From the NCBI RefSeq assembly GCF_006569185.2, contig NZ_VIGC02000008.1, positions 1 to 64,000 on the forward strand: DNA of 64,000 bases, written 5' to 3'. Made by a program: the position numbers and the translations under genes. Positions 54,240 through 63,945 of this stretch are shown here, piece by piece. The stretch comes from Litorilinea aerophila. Its GTDB lineage: Bacteria; Chloroflexota; Anaerolineae; Caldilineales; Caldilineaceae. The notes under the pieces were generated by a model, which was not told the origin of the DNA, made no database searches, and was given only the letters and a program-made list of their open reading frames with translations. Position 1 is the first letter of the stretch; the number at the start of each line of letters is the position of its first letter.

Positions 54240-54882
54240 TCATCAGGTGGTGCGGTTGGGGCTGCGGGCCCTGCTGGACGGTGAGCCGGATCTGGAAGTA
54301 GTGGCCGAAGCGAGCAGCGCCGCCGAGGCCATCCAGCGCTGCCAACAGTTCCAGCCGGACGTTGTTCTCATGGATATCCGCCTGCCCGATCGCACCGGCA
54401 TCGAAGCCTGCCGGGAGATCCGTCGGCATTGTCCTGGGGTCCAGGTGCTGATGTTGACCTCCTATGGGGACGACGAGCTGGTGCGGGAGGCCATCGCCGC
54501 GGGCGCCGCCGGCTATGTGCTCAAGCAGGTGAGCACCGACGAGCTACTGCGGGCGGTGCGGGCTGTGGCCCAGGGGGATGCCGTGCTGGACCCCAAAGTG
54601 ACCCGTCAGGTGTTGGCCCGGGTGCAGCAGGCAGAGGCGGACGCCCACAGCGCCGCCTTCCGGGATCTCAGCGAGCGGGAACTTCAGGTGTTGGCCCGGG
54701 TGGCCGAGGGCAAGAGCAACACCGAAATCGCGGAGGAACTGTTCCTGAGCCCCATCACCGTCCGCAACCATGTGAGCACCATCCTGCAGAAGCTGGGGCT
54801 CTCCAATCGCATCGAGGCGGCAACCTACGCGGTGCGCCATCACATCGAAAACGTGGTGGACACTTCCCGGTCAGACTCGTGA
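54208..54882 (+). CDS. NarL/FixJ-type response regulator (GTG start)
   Basis: The 224-aa product has a receiver domain with Asp10, Asp11 and phospho-acceptor Asp56 (LMDIRLP). A C-terminal LuxR-type helix-turn-helix follows (LSERELQVLARVAEGKSNTE, LFLSPITVRNHVSTILQKLG). GTG 54208 lies 6 nt after AGGAG; TTG 54202 is less likely. It overlaps the kinase gene, so the two are co-translated. Targets are unknown; the membrane genes downstream on the other strand are candidates. Confidence 0.95.
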   Translation: MKRIRLLLVDDHQVVRLGLRALLDGEPDLEVVAEASSAAEAIQRCQQFQPDVVLMDIRLPDRTGIEACREIRRHCPGVQVLMLTSYGDDELVREAIAAGAAGYVLKQVSTDELLRAVRAVAQGDAVLDPKVTRQVLARVQQAEADAHSAAFRDLSERELQVLARVAEGKSNTEIAEELFLSPITVRNHVSTILQKLGLSNRIEAATYAVRHHIENVVDTSRSDS

Positions 54883-54895
54883 CAGGGCCCGGAGG

Positions 54896-55228
54896 TCAGC
54901 CGGCCAGCCACTGGTAGATGGGGGGAAAGGTGAGCAGGAGCCCCAGGGCCAGCAGCCAGCCTGCCCAGAGGGCGATGCGGCCCAGAGGAACGTCCCGTTC
55001 TCGCCATCGTCGGTGGAGCAGCCACCAGCTGGCCAGCCAGATCAGGGTGGTGGCCAGGGTGCGCCCGCTCAGGGAGCCAGCCGGCGGGTACCAGTTCAGC
55101 AGGTGATCCGCCTGGGGAAGCCGGGCGGCAATGACGGTCAGGATGCCCAGGGTGGCGCTGGCCACAGCGCCGGCCAGGATGGCGGCCGCTGCCGGGCCTC
55201 TGGCCAGCCGTTTCTCCGGCTCTCGCAT
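54896..55228 (-). CDS. Small membrane protein, three segments
   Basis: The 110-aa product has three hydrophobic segments (about 12-35, 58-72 and 85-103) with short Arg-rich loops (HRRWRERDVP). I do not recognise a family. It is 20 nt after the membrane gene upstream and faces the response regulator gene 13 nt away. Confidence 0.65.
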   Translation of the reverse strand: MREPEKRLARGPAAAAILAGAVASATLGILTVIAARLPQADHLLNWYPPAGSLSGRTLATTLIWLASWWLLHRRWRERDVPLGRIALWAGWLLALGLLLTFPPIYQWLAG

Positions 55229-55248
55229 GGTTTTCCCTCCCGTCCACC

Positions 55249-55794
55249 TCAGAGCAGGGGCATCAGCTTGGTGAGCAAGGAGCCCAACAGGCCGGCGATT
55301 CCTGCCGCCAAGAAGGAGATGCCGAAGATGGCCAGGGTGATCTGGCGCAGGAAGTCATCCTCGCCCAGTTGGGGCCCATACTGGACGGTGATGGCTGCCG
55401 CCACGGTGGCCAGGATGGCCGCCAGCCACCCCATGTGCTCCTTCCACGCCATTCCATACACGTGCCACACAGCCAGCTCTTCCTGGGTCAGCAGGTAGGT
55501 GCGGGAAACCAGGTAGCGGGGCATCCCGGCCCACGTCGGGTCCCGATACCAGGGGTAGAGGATGAAGGTGCCGCTGATGGTCATCAGCCAGACCACCAGC
55601 GCCGTGATCCAGGTGCCTGCCGAGAGGCGTCGCAGATGGGGCTGGAGCTCCGAATCGGTTCGCCACCCATCCCGGAGCCCGTAGCTGTAAATCCCCAGTA
55701 GCCCTGCCACGGCAGCAATCAGGAAAATCCCGCCCAGGACGACGCCGTGGACCAGGCTCCACAGCGCCCGGGCACTGAACGCCCATCCTTCCAT
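55249..55794 (-). CDS. Membrane protein with conserved-looking histidines
   Basis: The 181-aa product has about five membrane segments. Histidines are placed near membrane faces (SLVHGVVLG, AVWHVYGMAWKEHMGWLAA), and it has the motif TFILYPWYRDP. The pattern suggests a haem or metal site, but I cannot name the family. AAGGAGGAGG lies directly before ATG 55794. It follows the DUF981-like gene, separated by a strong hairpin. Confidence 0.72.
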   Translation of the reverse strand: MEGWAFSARALWSLVHGVVLGGIFLIAAVAGLLGIYSYGLRDGWRTDSELQPHLRRLSAGTWITALVVWLMTISGTFILYPWYRDPTWAGMPRYLVSRTYLLTQEELAVWHVYGMAWKEHMGWLAAILATVAAAITVQYGPQLGEDDFLRQITLAIFGISFLAAGIAGLLGSLLTKLMPLL

Positions 55795-55869
55795 GGCCTC
55801 CTCCTTCCCGTCCACGAGTCCAGCGCAGAAACCACAGATTGGTCCCCCACCCCACTTTGCCTTGAGATC

Positions 55870-55902
55870 GGGAACGGCGTGGAGCATCTCCACGCCGTTC
55901 CC
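55870..55902 (-). promoter_or_regulatory. Perfect 15-bp hairpin between two membrane genes
   Basis: GGGAACGGCGTGGAG (55870-55884) and CTCCACGCCGTTCCC (55888-55902) are separated by only CAT. No T-run follows on either strand, so it is probably an mRNA processing or stability element. Confidence 0.55.
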
Positions 55903-55935
55903 ATCGTGTTGAATTGAGCAGGCTATGCCTGGCTG

Positions 55936-56532
55936 TCACCCGCCCTGGACCACTTCGGCGATGTGGCCGAAGAAGCCGGCGAACCCGGTGACGAAGGCGG
56001 CCAGAGCCATCACTGCCAGGACCAGGGCCCCTGCGTAGGCCAGGGTCCGCCGGGTGGAGTCCTTGGCATAGGCGAAGGGCAGCATCCCGATGCTGGCCAG
56101 GCCGGCCGCCAGCCACAGGACAAAGGTCACCGGCGGGTTACGGGTCAGGCCAAAGGTGATGACCGCCCGGGCACCCTGGATGAGGTAGAGCCCCAACAGG
56201 ACCGAGGGCCAGGCCAGGGCCCGCAGGTCCAGGCCGCTGTAGAGATAGAAGCCGGCGGCCAGCAGCATGAACGAGAACAGGCCCGTGGTCACGCCGAACA
56301 GTTCCGTGTAGTGGCCGGCGGGGAACCCTGCCCAGTCCGACCAGATGAGCTGGACGAACCCACCCAGCGAGAAGAGCCCGATGAGGAAGAACAGGGCGCC
56401 GAACTCCTTGCGGATCTCCGGGGTTTCCTTCCCCTGGGCCACGTAGAGCATGTATGCGGCACCGGCCGCGCCGGCCGCTGTCACCAACCCCAGAATGAGA
56501 ATCAGCGGATTGTGCGAACTCAACCCAGACAT
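55936..56532 (-). CDS. Six-segment membrane protein, possibly DUF981
   Basis: The 198-aa product has six hydrophobic segments. It has the pattern GHYTELFGVTTGLFSFMLLA and YSGLDLRALAWPSVLLGLY, which resembles DUF981 proteins. The family call is from memory of its pattern and is tentative. Function is unknown. It is the first gene of a three-gene membrane group on the minus strand. Confidence 0.7.
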   Translation of the reverse strand: MSGLSSHNPLILILGLVTAAGAAGAAYMLYVAQGKETPEIRKEFGALFFLIGLFSLGGFVQLIWSDWAGFPAGHYTELFGVTTGLFSFMLLAAGFYLYSGLDLRALAWPSVLLGLYLIQGARAVITFGLTRNPPVTFVLWLAAGLASIGMLPFAYAKDSTRRTLAYAGALVLAVMALAAFVTGFAGFFGHIAEVVQGG

Positions 56533-56763
56533 TGTACCCTCCTTTGAGCCGATATGGCTTGCAATGGTTGACTTTGATGCTTCTCAGCGAGAACAATCCG
56601 AGTCCATATCTTTCTGTCAGGTCGTTCACGCTGTATCGATTTTTCACCCATAGAATAGCCCGGAGCGGCTCCAAAAGACAGGTGCAGTTGAACCAATCTG
56701 AGGGGTTCAACCGCACCCTGGGGCTGGGTAGAGGAATAGACGGTGGAGGGAAAATACGGAGCG

Positions 56764-58116
56764 TTACGATACCATGTAACTGATGTCGGACGCGGCCGTG
56801 GGGTAGGCATAGATCTGCTCCCGCAAGGCAGACGCCGGCAGCTCCTGACGCATGGCCAGGGCAAACAGGTTGATCACTTCGTCGGCCTCTGGACCCAGCA
56901 GGTGAGCCCCCAGGATCCGCTCGCTGTCCTCCTCCAGGAGCACTTTGAAGCCCGTCTCCTTGAGCTTGACCCGACGAGAAGAATACCAGCTCGAGGTATC
57001 CTCCTGTTTCACCTGGAAGCGATGCCCCTGGGCCCGTGCCGCGGGCTCTGTCAGGCCGACGCCGGCCAGAGGCGGTATGGTAAAGACAACGGACGGGATG
57101 CCCTGGTACCGGGGCGTGTGGCGGTTGCCCTCCAGGAGGTTGCGGGCTACAATGCCCCCTTCCATGCCGGCCACAGGCGTCAACGGCGGCCCGCTGGCCG
57201 CAGCGTCGCCTGCGGCATAGACAGCCGGGTTGGAGACGCTCTGCAGGTATTCGTTGACCGTTACCCCCCGGCGCTCCCATGCCACGCCCGCAGCATCCAG
57301 GTTCAGGTCGTCAATTTCGGCCACACGACCTGCCCCGTGGACCACCAGATCGGCCTGAAAAGTCCGCTCTGTGCCTTCCTGGCGGACCAGAACCACGTAT
57401 TCATCACCCCGTTTCTCAATGGCCTGCACTTCGCTGTGGAGGTGGATCTCCATGCCCTGGTTCCGGCTGGACGCCACGAGCCGGGCCACCAGATCCGGCT
57501 CGAATCCCTTGAGCGGTTGCTCTCCCCGCTGGAGAATGCGGACCGCGGCGCCGGCCCGGGCAGCCACATGGGCGAATTCGAAGGAAATATAGCCGCCGCC
57601 CACGAAGATGATTCGTGGAGGCAGGTGTTCCAGCGCCAGGAAGTCGGTACTGGTGGCCAGATGCTCCTCCCCGGGAATGCCCAGGGTGGCCGGGCGGGCG
57701 CCTGCCGCGATAACCACATGACGCCCCTGGAGCGTCTCACCGCCCACCTGCACGGCTGTCTCATCCACAAAGCGGGCCTGTCCCTGGAAGGGCTCGATGC
57801 CCGCTTTGCGGAAGCTCTGCAGCCGGTTGGCCGGGACTGGATCGGTGAAGGTGCGTTTGAACCGCATCAGGGCCGGCCAGTCCAGGTGAATGTCCGACGT
57901 AAAGATGCCTTCCGTCTGCAGGCGGCGTACCCAATCGGCGGCGTGGGCAGCGCCCACCAGCACCTTCTTGGGGTCGCACCCCCGCAGGGCACAGGTTCCG
58001 CCAAACGGGCGCGAATCCACGATGGCAACTGACCATCCGGCCTGGCGGCACCGGTGGGCGACGGTCGAGCCGGCCGAGCCGGTGCCGATGACGATGAGAT
58101 CAAAGGACTGGGACAT
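56764..58116 (-). CDS. FAD-dependent disulfide reductase (class I)
   Basis: The 450-aa flavoprotein has the FAD motif GTGSAGSTVA, the redox pair Cys42 and Cys47 (GGTCALRGCDPKK), the NAD(P) motif GGGYISFEFA, and the second FAD motif YAAGDAAASG. The usual C-terminal HPT-x-E is YPTAASD here, so the catalytic His is replaced by Tyr. It lacks the vicinal C-terminal cysteines and HMA domain of MerA, so mercuric reductase is unlikely. Substrate is unknown; glutathione-reductase-like activity is doubtful. Confidence 0.88.
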   Translation of the reverse strand: MSQSFDLIVIGTGSAGSTVAHRCRQAGWSVAIVDSRPFGGTCALRGCDPKKVLVGAAHAADWVRRLQTEGIFTSDIHLDWPALMRFKRTFTDPVPANRLQSFRKAGIEPFQGQARFVDETAVQVGGETLQGRHVVIAAGARPATLGIPGEEHLATSTDFLALEHLPPRIIFVGGGYISFEFAHVAARAGAAVRILQRGEQPLKGFEPDLVARLVASSRNQGMEIHLHSEVQAIEKRGDEYVVLVRQEGTERTFQADLVVHGAGRVAEIDDLNLDAAGVAWERRGVTVNEYLQSVSNPAVYAAGDAAASGPPLTPVAGMEGGIVARNLLEGNRHTPRYQGIPSVVFTIPPLAGVGLTEPAARAQGHRFQVKQEDTSSWYSSRRVKLKETGFKVLLEEDSERILGAHLLGPEADEVINLFALAMRQELPASALREQIYAYPTAASDISYMVS

Positions 58117-58295
58117 GATGCCTCCCTTCTGGGCAATCCGGCGTGGCCGTCGCAGTCGAGGGGGCTGAGCCCTTCTGCACGCTCAGAACGGACAACGGCC
58201 CTCACCGGCATCGTCGGTCTCTGGGAAGCATTATACCATTCCACTTTGCTCAGGTCCGTTCGATACTGCTCCCCCCTGGTTCGAACCATCCAATG

Positions 58296-59030
58296 TCAGG
58301 GGTGCACGATCACCAGGGTTGCGTTCTCCTCGGTCGGCTTGAACCAGCCCCGCTCCCCGTTCCACTGGGGAAAGGCCCACTCGAAGAGCCACTGGGCGTC
58401 CTCGTTGGTCATGTTCACACAGCCCCGGCTCATGGGCTGGCCGAAATTGTTGTGCCAGTAGGTGCCGTGGAAGGCATAATCCTGATAGAAGTACTGGACC
58501 CACTGCACGTCCTTGAGATAGTAATAGGTGCCCGCCGCCCGGTTGCCGCCGGACATGTCCTGGATCGGTGTCCGGATCCACATGCGAAATTCACCGGTGA
58601 CCGTCGGCGTGCCCGGCAGGCCTGTGGACACCACGAAGGTGTTCACCCGTCGGTCCCCTTCATAGGCGTAGACCTTCTGCTCGCTCAGGTCCACCTCGAT
58701 CCATTTTTCACCCTTGACCCGGGCCGCCTGGACCGCAGGCGAGGTCGCCGGGTCCGGCGCGTCCATCAAGCCCCGCACCGAGGGGGCTTCTCCAGATGGG
58801 AACCCGTCCGCCCCGGTGCGGAAGGTGGATGCCGGCGGCCGGATCAAGGGCCGGGAAAAGGGCAACGGCGGCAGGTTGTCGAGCTGTGCCGGACTTTGCA
58901 TCGACGCTGGGGGGATCTGGCGTGCATGTTGGGCGTGAACAGCCAGCGGTGTCCACCCCAGCCCCAAGAGCAGGCCGGAGCCCACCATCCAGCAGAGGAT
59001 GCGAACCCGCCAGAGGAACAGCTTGTCCAT
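58296..59030 (-). CDS. L,D-transpeptidase (YkuD family)
   Basis: The 244-aa product has a signal peptide ([20 protein letters not shown], ending near residue 33) and a Pro-rich linker. The C-terminal YkuD domain has the catalytic signature [20 protein letters not shown]. It would form or modify peptide cross-links in a cell wall outside the membrane. GGGAGG precedes ATG 59030. Many Chloroflexota are said to have thin or atypical walls, so the enzyme is informative. Confidence 0.93.
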   Translation of the reverse strand: MDKLFLWRVRILCWMVGSGLLLGLGWTPLAVHAQHARQIPPASMQSPAQLDNLPPLPFSRPLIRPPASTFRTGADGFPSGEAPSVRGLMDAPDPATSPAVQAARVKGEKWIEVDLSEQKVYAYEGDRRVNTFVVSTGLPGTPTVTGEFRMWIRTPIQDMSGGNRAAGTYYYLKDVQWVQYFYQDYAFHGTYWHNNFGQPMSRGCVNMTNEDAQWLFEWAFPQWNGERGWFKPTEENATLVIVHP

Positions 59031-59098
59031 GAAGGCCTCCCAATACTGACATTGGACCATCCAGGGTGGATGGCACTTCCGGGTGGATAGAGGGCCGG

Positions 59099-60583
59099 TT
59101 ACCGCCAGGTGACGCCCCGATCGGGGCTGAGGAAGAGACGGCCATCCTCTGTACCGGCCCAGAGCATCTGGCCGTTTTCGCCGGCCAGCCACAGGGCTGT
59201 AACCACGCCCTGGAGGGCACGCTGTCCCCAGCCCCCTCCCTGGGCGGTATTCAGAAAGGACAGGCCGGCGGGCGTGCCGGCGTAGAGCAGCCTGTTGTCA
59301 CCGTCGTAGGCCAGGGCGCGAATGTCCAGGCTGACGATGCGCCCGTTGACCATCCCATTCTGGCCGGCCCACCCCTGTCCCCCATCCCGGCTGAGGAAGA
59401 CGCCCCGGTCCGTGCCCAGGTAGAGCTCGCCCGGCCCCACCGCCAGCGCCTGCCCCTGCCCAGGCAGGCGGTCGCTGAGGAGTGCCCAGCTTGCCCCTCC
59501 ATCTTCACTGGCGTAGAGGGCATCGCCGGTCAGGCCCCAGACCATGCCCATGCGCGGTGCAGAGGCCAGGGCGACGAACCCCTGGCCGTTTCCCATGGCG
59601 GGGCGCCAGGTGTTGCCGCCGTCGTCGCTGCGCCATAGCCCCGTGCCGGTGGTTGCCAGCCAGGATGTGCCGGCCGTATCCAGCGCGACCACGGCCTGGG
59701 CTGCTTCGGCCAGCCCGGTGCGGACCCAGCGACGGCCGTCGCCGGATCGCTGGACACCGTCGCCCGTGGCCACCATCCAGACTTCCCCGCCGGCAGCAAT
59801 GGCCTGGATGGGGGTCTCGAATTGGGCCACGGGTATGTTGGCCAGCTGTCGATTGCGGCCGTTGAGGTAGAGGACCGCGACCACCACCACCCAGGCCAGG
59901 ACCAGGGCGACCACCATCCCCCACCAATAGCGGCGTCGCCCGGTGTCGGCCGACCGGGCCTCGGGGAGGGAGATGGGTGGAACGGTCGGGGTGGCCTCGG
60001 CTGTCGGCGTGGGGGGATCGGGCCGGAGGGGGACGTCTGGCCCCAGGGCCGGCGAAGGCGATACCCCGGTGGCCGGCCCTGGGCCCTCCGGTCCGTCGTC
60101 CGGAACCGGCGGCAGGGCCGTGCCGCAGGCCGCGCAGAAGCGGTGCGCCGGCGCCGCGGGCGTCGCACAGGTGGGACAGCGACGAACCAGCCCCGCTTCC
60201 ATGGGGCCAGCGGCGGGGAGGGGGGGGACCCGTCGCATGGCCAGAATCTCGTCTTCCAATTGACGGTCCAGGTCAGGCGGGATGATCCACCCATCCGGCC
60301 ACCTCTTCTCCGCCTCAGCCCGACGGGATTGGGCCCGTTGGAGCCCGGCACGCAGCGGAGCTGCCAGCGACCGGTAGTCTGACTCGGAAAGGTTGCCCAG
60401 CTTTAGATCGGTGGCCAGGTCCCGCAGCGCCTCCAGGGCCAGGAGCTCTTCCTGGCGCAGGGCCTCGACCTCGCCCGACGGCGCATCGGCCGATACCCAC
60501 GGCCAACGCGCCTCGCGCAGGAGGGGCCAGATGACGAACGCGCCGCTTCCCAGACCCAGCAAGAGCAGAACCAGCTCGGTCAT
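59099..60583 (-). CDS. CcmI-like / zinc ribbon / beta-propeller fusion
   Basis: The 494-aa product has a CcmI-type N-terminus: one membrane segment ([20 protein letters not shown]), then [20 protein letters not shown] and [21 protein letters not shown] zinc ribbon follows ([19 protein letters not shown]), then a Pro-rich linker and a second membrane segment (about 219-243). A BNR/YCF48-like beta-propeller with [16 protein letters not shown] and SRDGGQGW repeats ends the chain. Its start overlaps ccmH by 4 nt, so it belongs to cytochrome c maturation. Confidence 0.85.
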   Translation of the reverse strand: MTELVLLLLGLGSGAFVIWPLLREARWPWVSADAPSGEVEALRQEELLALEALRDLATDLKLGNLSESDYRSLAAPLRAGLQRAQSRRAEAEKRWPDGWIIPPDLDRQLEDEILAMRRVPPLPAAGPMEAGLVRRCPTCATPAAPAHRFCAACGTALPPVPDDGPEGPGPATGVSPSPALGPDVPLRPDPPTPTAEATPTVPPISLPEARSADTGRRRYWWGMVVALVLAWVVVVAVLYLNGRNRQLANIPVAQFETPIQAIAAGGEVWMVATGDGVQRSGDGRRWVRTGLAEAAQAVVALDTAGTSWLATTGTGLWRSDDGGNTWRPAMGNGQGFVALASAPRMGMVWGLTGDALYASEDGGASWALLSDRLPGQGQALAVGPGELYLGTDRGVFLSRDGGQGWAGQNGMVNGRIVSLDIRALAYDGDNRLLYAGTPAGLSFLNTAQGGGWGQRALQGVVTALWLAGENGQMLWAGTEDGRLFLSPDRGVTWR

Positions 60584-61158
60584 CGGGAAAATAACTCCTC
60601 GTCGTATTGGGCCAGCAGATCCCGCACTTCATCGTCCAGGGCATCGCCGGATCCGTCGGTCGTCGCCGGAGTCGATACCGCCGCCGGTTGGGCCCTGGCC
60701 ATCCGCCAGAGGGTCCAGGTGAGGCCCAGGGCCGCCACGGCAAAGGCCAGCGCGGGTGTGATCCAGAGCCAGAGGTTGAGGCCGCTGCGGGGCGGTTCCC
60801 GCAGAATGCGTACGCCGTAGCGTTCCACAAAGTAGGCGATGATCTGCTCTTCCTCCTCGCCGGCCGCCAACTTCTCGGCGATGAGGCGGCGCATTTCCGC
60901 GGCCAGTTGGGAGTTGGAAAAGGCCACCGACTGACCTTCGCAAATTGGACATTGGAGCTGGTCCGCGATCCGGATCAGGCGCTGGTCGGCGGAGAGGGCT
61001 TCTGGCGAGGCCTGGGTCACCTGCAGGTTGGACGCGAGTCCCCTTCCCAGCAAGGCCAGCCCGACGGCAACCAGCACCAGGGCGCCCAGCAGCACGACGG
61101 TGACGCCGCGCTGGGAGGACAACCGCACCTCGATGGGGTCTTTGGGGTGGTTAGACAT
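60580..61158 (-). CDS. ccmH: Cytochrome c maturation protein CcmH
   Basis: The 192-aa product has an N-terminal membrane segment and the CcmH redox motif Cys70-Pro-Ile-Cys73 in LQCPICEGQSVAFSNS. The EEEQIIAYFVERYGVRILRE segment and a second membrane segment follow. CcmH reduces apocytochrome cysteines before haem attachment. Orthologues usually have the first cysteine as LRCxxCQ; here it is LQCPICE. It overlaps ccmF by 8 nt. Confidence 0.95.
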   Translation of the reverse strand: MSNHPKDPIEVRLSSQRGVTVVLLGALVLVAVGLALLGRGLASNLQVTQASPEALSADQRLIRIADQLQCPICEGQSVAFSNSQLAAEMRRLIAEKLAAGEEEEQIIAYFVERYGVRILREPPRSGLNLWLWITPALAFAVAALGLTWTLWRMARAQPAAVSTPATTDGSGDALDDEVRDLLAQYDEELFSR

Positions 61159-63178
61159 GGCTCACTGCCTCTCTGCTCACCGTTTGCCTGTTCCCCTGGG
61201 GGACTGGACGTGGCCGGGGCTGACGGGGTGGCCACCAGGCGACCAGGCCCCCCACGGTCAGGACCAGCCCACCCAGCCAGATCCAGATCATCATGGGGTT
61301 GACGAAGAGGAAGAAACTGGCCCCGTTTTCGTCCCAGCCCGTGAGCACCACGTAGAGGTCTTCCAGGAGGGTGGAACGGATGGCGATGGCGCTGGTTGGC
61401 TGCTCCTCAAAGCCGGCCAGAAAGCGCTTCCCCGGCTCCAGCACCGTCCACAGGGCGCCGTTTCGCTCGACCCTCAGGCGGGCTGTGACCACTCGTTCGG
61501 CGGGCGTGCGGCGCTCCTCCAGCGCCAGATAGGTCAACTGATAGCGCCCGATGGCCGCGGTCTCCCCCGGGGCCAGGGTTACGCCCCGCTCCAGTTTGAA
61601 GAACTGGCTGCCCACCACGCCGAAGGCAATGAAGACCAGCCCGGCATGCACCAGGTAGCCCCCGTAGCGGCCCCGCGCCCGGCTGACCAGGCGCCCGGTG
61701 GCCTGCAACCAGGGCTCACCCGTGACCGCCCGGCGGGCACTGATGGCCCGCACGTATTCCTGGATAACGGACATGGCGGTGAAGGCCGCCACGGCAAAGC
61801 CCAGGGCAGGCCAGAAGGACCGCAACACGACCAGCAGGCCACCCAGGCTGACACCCAAGAGGGCGACCGGCCAGCGGAACCGGGCCCACAGTTGGGCGCG
61901 GGTGGCGCGACGCCAGGGCAGCAGCGGCCCAATGCCCATGAGCAACATGAGGGCCAGCAGCAACGGACCGTTCACCTGATTGTAGAAGGGCGGCCCCACG
62001 GTGATCTGGACGCCGCTGACCAGTTCGCTGAGCATGGGGAAGAGCACGCCCAGGGTCGTCACAAACACCAGGCTGATCAACAGCAGGTTGTTGAAGAGAA
62101 AACCACTCTCCCGACTGAGCAAACCGTCCAGTCGATACCGGCTCTCCAGCTGGGGCAGACGGTAAACCACGGCCGCCAGGCTGACGATCAGCACCGTGCC
62201 CAGAAACGCGAAGAACCAGGGGCCGATGCTGGACTGGGCAAAGCTGTGCACCGAGGTGATGACGCCGCTGCGGACGATAAAGGTGCCGAAAATGGAGAGC
62301 CCGAAGGCCAGGATGACCAGGACCAGGGTCCACACCTTGAACATGCCTCGCTTTTCGGTGATGATGGCCGAATGCAGGTAGGCGGACGCGGCCAGCCAGG
62401 GGATCAGGGCCACGTTCTCCACCGGATCCCATCCCCAGTAGCCGCCCCACCCCAATACCCGATAGGCCCACCACGAGCCAAAGAGCAACCCCAGGCTGAG
62501 GATGCCCCAGGCAGCCAGGGTCCAGCGCCGGGTGGCCCGCAGCCAGCCGGCATCCAGCTGGCCGCTGAGCAGGGCCGCCATGGCGAAGGCGTAGGGAATG
62601 CTCATGCTCATGTAGCCGGTCAGCAGCAGGGGCGGATGGATGGCCATGCCCGGGTCCTGCAGGAGGGGGTTGAGGCCCCGGCCGTCCAGGGGGATAAAAT
62701 CCAGCCGCTTGAAGGGGCTGGCAACGAAGTTCAAGAGCAGTAAAAAGAAGAGGGCAATGACCATCAGCACGGCCATGACCATGGGCATGAGCCGATACTG
62801 GCTGCGCCAGTGGAGGGTGAGGGCGATGGAGGTAAAGATGCCCAACCCCGTGGCCCAGAAGAGCAGACTGCCGGCGTTGCCTCCCCAGAAGGCCGTCCAG
62901 GTATAGAGCAGGCTCTGGCTGTTGCGGGTATTCTGGAAGACATAGAAGACGCTGTAGTCCCGGGTGAGAAAGGCATAGACCAGTGCGCCACTGGCCACCA
63001 GGAGCAGTCCTGTGACCACGTGCACAGCGTGGCGGGCCGATAGCAGCCATCCTGGGCGGCCGGGTGCCCCCGGGGCGCGGTCACCCAGGATGGCGACCAC
63101 GATGGCGTAGACGGCGAAAACCGGCGCCAGCTGCAGGGCGCCGGCCCCTACGTTGACCATGTCCAGTGAAAGTGGCAT
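61151..63178 (-). CDS. ccmF: Haem lyase CcmF
   Basis: The 675-aa membrane protein has about fifteen segments and the haem-handling WWD motif (GWGGYWGWDPVENVALIPWL). His-bearing loops are visible as in CcmF, and a C-terminal extracytoplasmic region is present. It attaches haem to apocytochrome c outside the membrane (system I). The ribosome binding site is GAGAGG. It lies between ccdA and ccmH. Confidence 0.96.
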   Translation of the reverse strand: MPLSLDMVNVGAGALQLAPVFAVYAIVVAILGDRAPGAPGRPGWLLSARHAVHVVTGLLLVASGALVYAFLTRDYSVFYVFQNTRNSQSLLYTWTAFWGGNAGSLLFWATGLGIFTSIALTLHWRSQYRLMPMVMAVLMVIALFFLLLLNFVASPFKRLDFIPLDGRGLNPLLQDPGMAIHPPLLLTGYMSMSIPYAFAMAALLSGQLDAGWLRATRRWTLAAWGILSLGLLFGSWWAYRVLGWGGYWGWDPVENVALIPWLAASAYLHSAIITEKRGMFKVWTLVLVILAFGLSIFGTFIVRSGVITSVHSFAQSSIGPWFFAFLGTVLIVSLAAVVYRLPQLESRYRLDGLLSRESGFLFNNLLLISLVFVTTLGVLFPMLSELVSGVQITVGPPFYNQVNGPLLLALMLLMGIGPLLPWRRATRAQLWARFRWPVALLGVSLGGLLVVLRSFWPALGFAVAAFTAMSVIQEYVRAISARRAVTGEPWLQATGRLVSRARGRYGGYLVHAGLVFIAFGVVGSQFFKLERGVTLAPGETAAIGRYQLTYLALEERRTPAERVVTARLRVERNGALWTVLEPGKRFLAGFEEQPTSAIAIRSTLLEDLYVVLTGWDENGASFFLFVNPMMIWIWLGGLVLTVGGLVAWWPPRQPRPRPVPQGNRQTVSREAVSHV

Positions 63179-63201
63179 AGACCTCTCCAGTTACTCTCCA
63201 G

Positions 63202-63945
63202 TCAGTAGAACAGCCTGTATGTCAGCCGTTGGATGAAGATATTCACATAGAAGAAGCGGCCGCTGAGGAACAGCAGGCCCATCCCCACCAGCAGCCCACC
63301 GCTGAGGCGGGTGATCCAGGGCCAGATCCGCCTCAGACGGCGAGCAGTGCCCAGGATCCAGCCGGCGGCCACGCCGCTGATCACAAATGGCACACCCAGT
63401 CCCAGGCTGTAAGCCAGGAGCAGCCAAATGCCCGTGCCCACGGTGGCCGCGCTGCTGGCGTAGAGCAGGATGCCGGCCAGGATGGGGCCGATGCACGGCA
63501 CCCAGCCGAAGGCGAAGGCCATGCCCAACAGCAGGGGCGCGCTCGGCCCCCATGCCTGCAGGTTGGGCTGAAAGCGCCATTCCCGGGCCAGGCCGGGCAG
63601 GCGCAGCACATCTGCCAGGATCAGGCCCATGGCCACCATAACGGCACCGGTCAGCCGGTTGAGGGGCTGACGGTAGGCTTCCAGCAGCCCGCCAAACAGG
63701 GCCGCGCCGGCCCCAAGGGTGACAAAGACCAGGGTAAAGCCCAGCACGAAGACCAGGCTGGTGACTGCGGTCTGCATCAGGGCTTGAGGTCGCTCCACCG
63801 TCGGCGATGGTGTGCGCCCGCCGGTGGAGACGCCGGAGATGAAGGAGAGGTAGCCCGGCACCAGCGGGGCCACGCAAGGGGAAAAGAAGCTGAGCACGCC
63901 AGCGCCGAAGGCCAATAGCAGGCCGATCTGGGGCAGCCCTTCCAT
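63202..63945 (-). CDS. ccdA: Cytochrome c biogenesis protein CcdA
   Basis: The 247-aa membrane protein has about six segments. The two CcdA cysteines are in FSPCVAPLVPGY (Cys24) and WVPCIGPILAG. It passes electrons to extracytoplasmic thioredoxin-like proteins for cytochrome c maturation. ATG 63945 overlaps the stop of the gene before it by 1 nt (TGATG). GTG 63948 would add one residue. GGAGGAG lies upstream. It is followed by ccmF. Confidence 0.93.
   Translation of the reverse strand: MEGLPQIGLLLAFGAGVLSFFSPCVAPLVPGYLSFISGVSTGGRTPSPTVERPQALMQTAVTSLVFVLGFTLVFVTLGAGAALFGGLLEAYRQPLNRLTGAVMVAMGLILADVLRLPGLAREWRFQPNLQAWGPSAPLLLGMAFAFGWVPCIGPILAGILLYASSAATVGTGIWLLLAYSLGLGVPFVISGVAAGWILGTARRLRRIWPWITRLSGGLLVGMGLLFLSGRFFYVNIFIQRLTYRLFY

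Noticed and set aside
56764-58116. Mercuric reductase (merA)
   Set aside because: The active-site CxxxxC fits, but the C-terminal cysteine pair and the HMA domain of MerA are missing.
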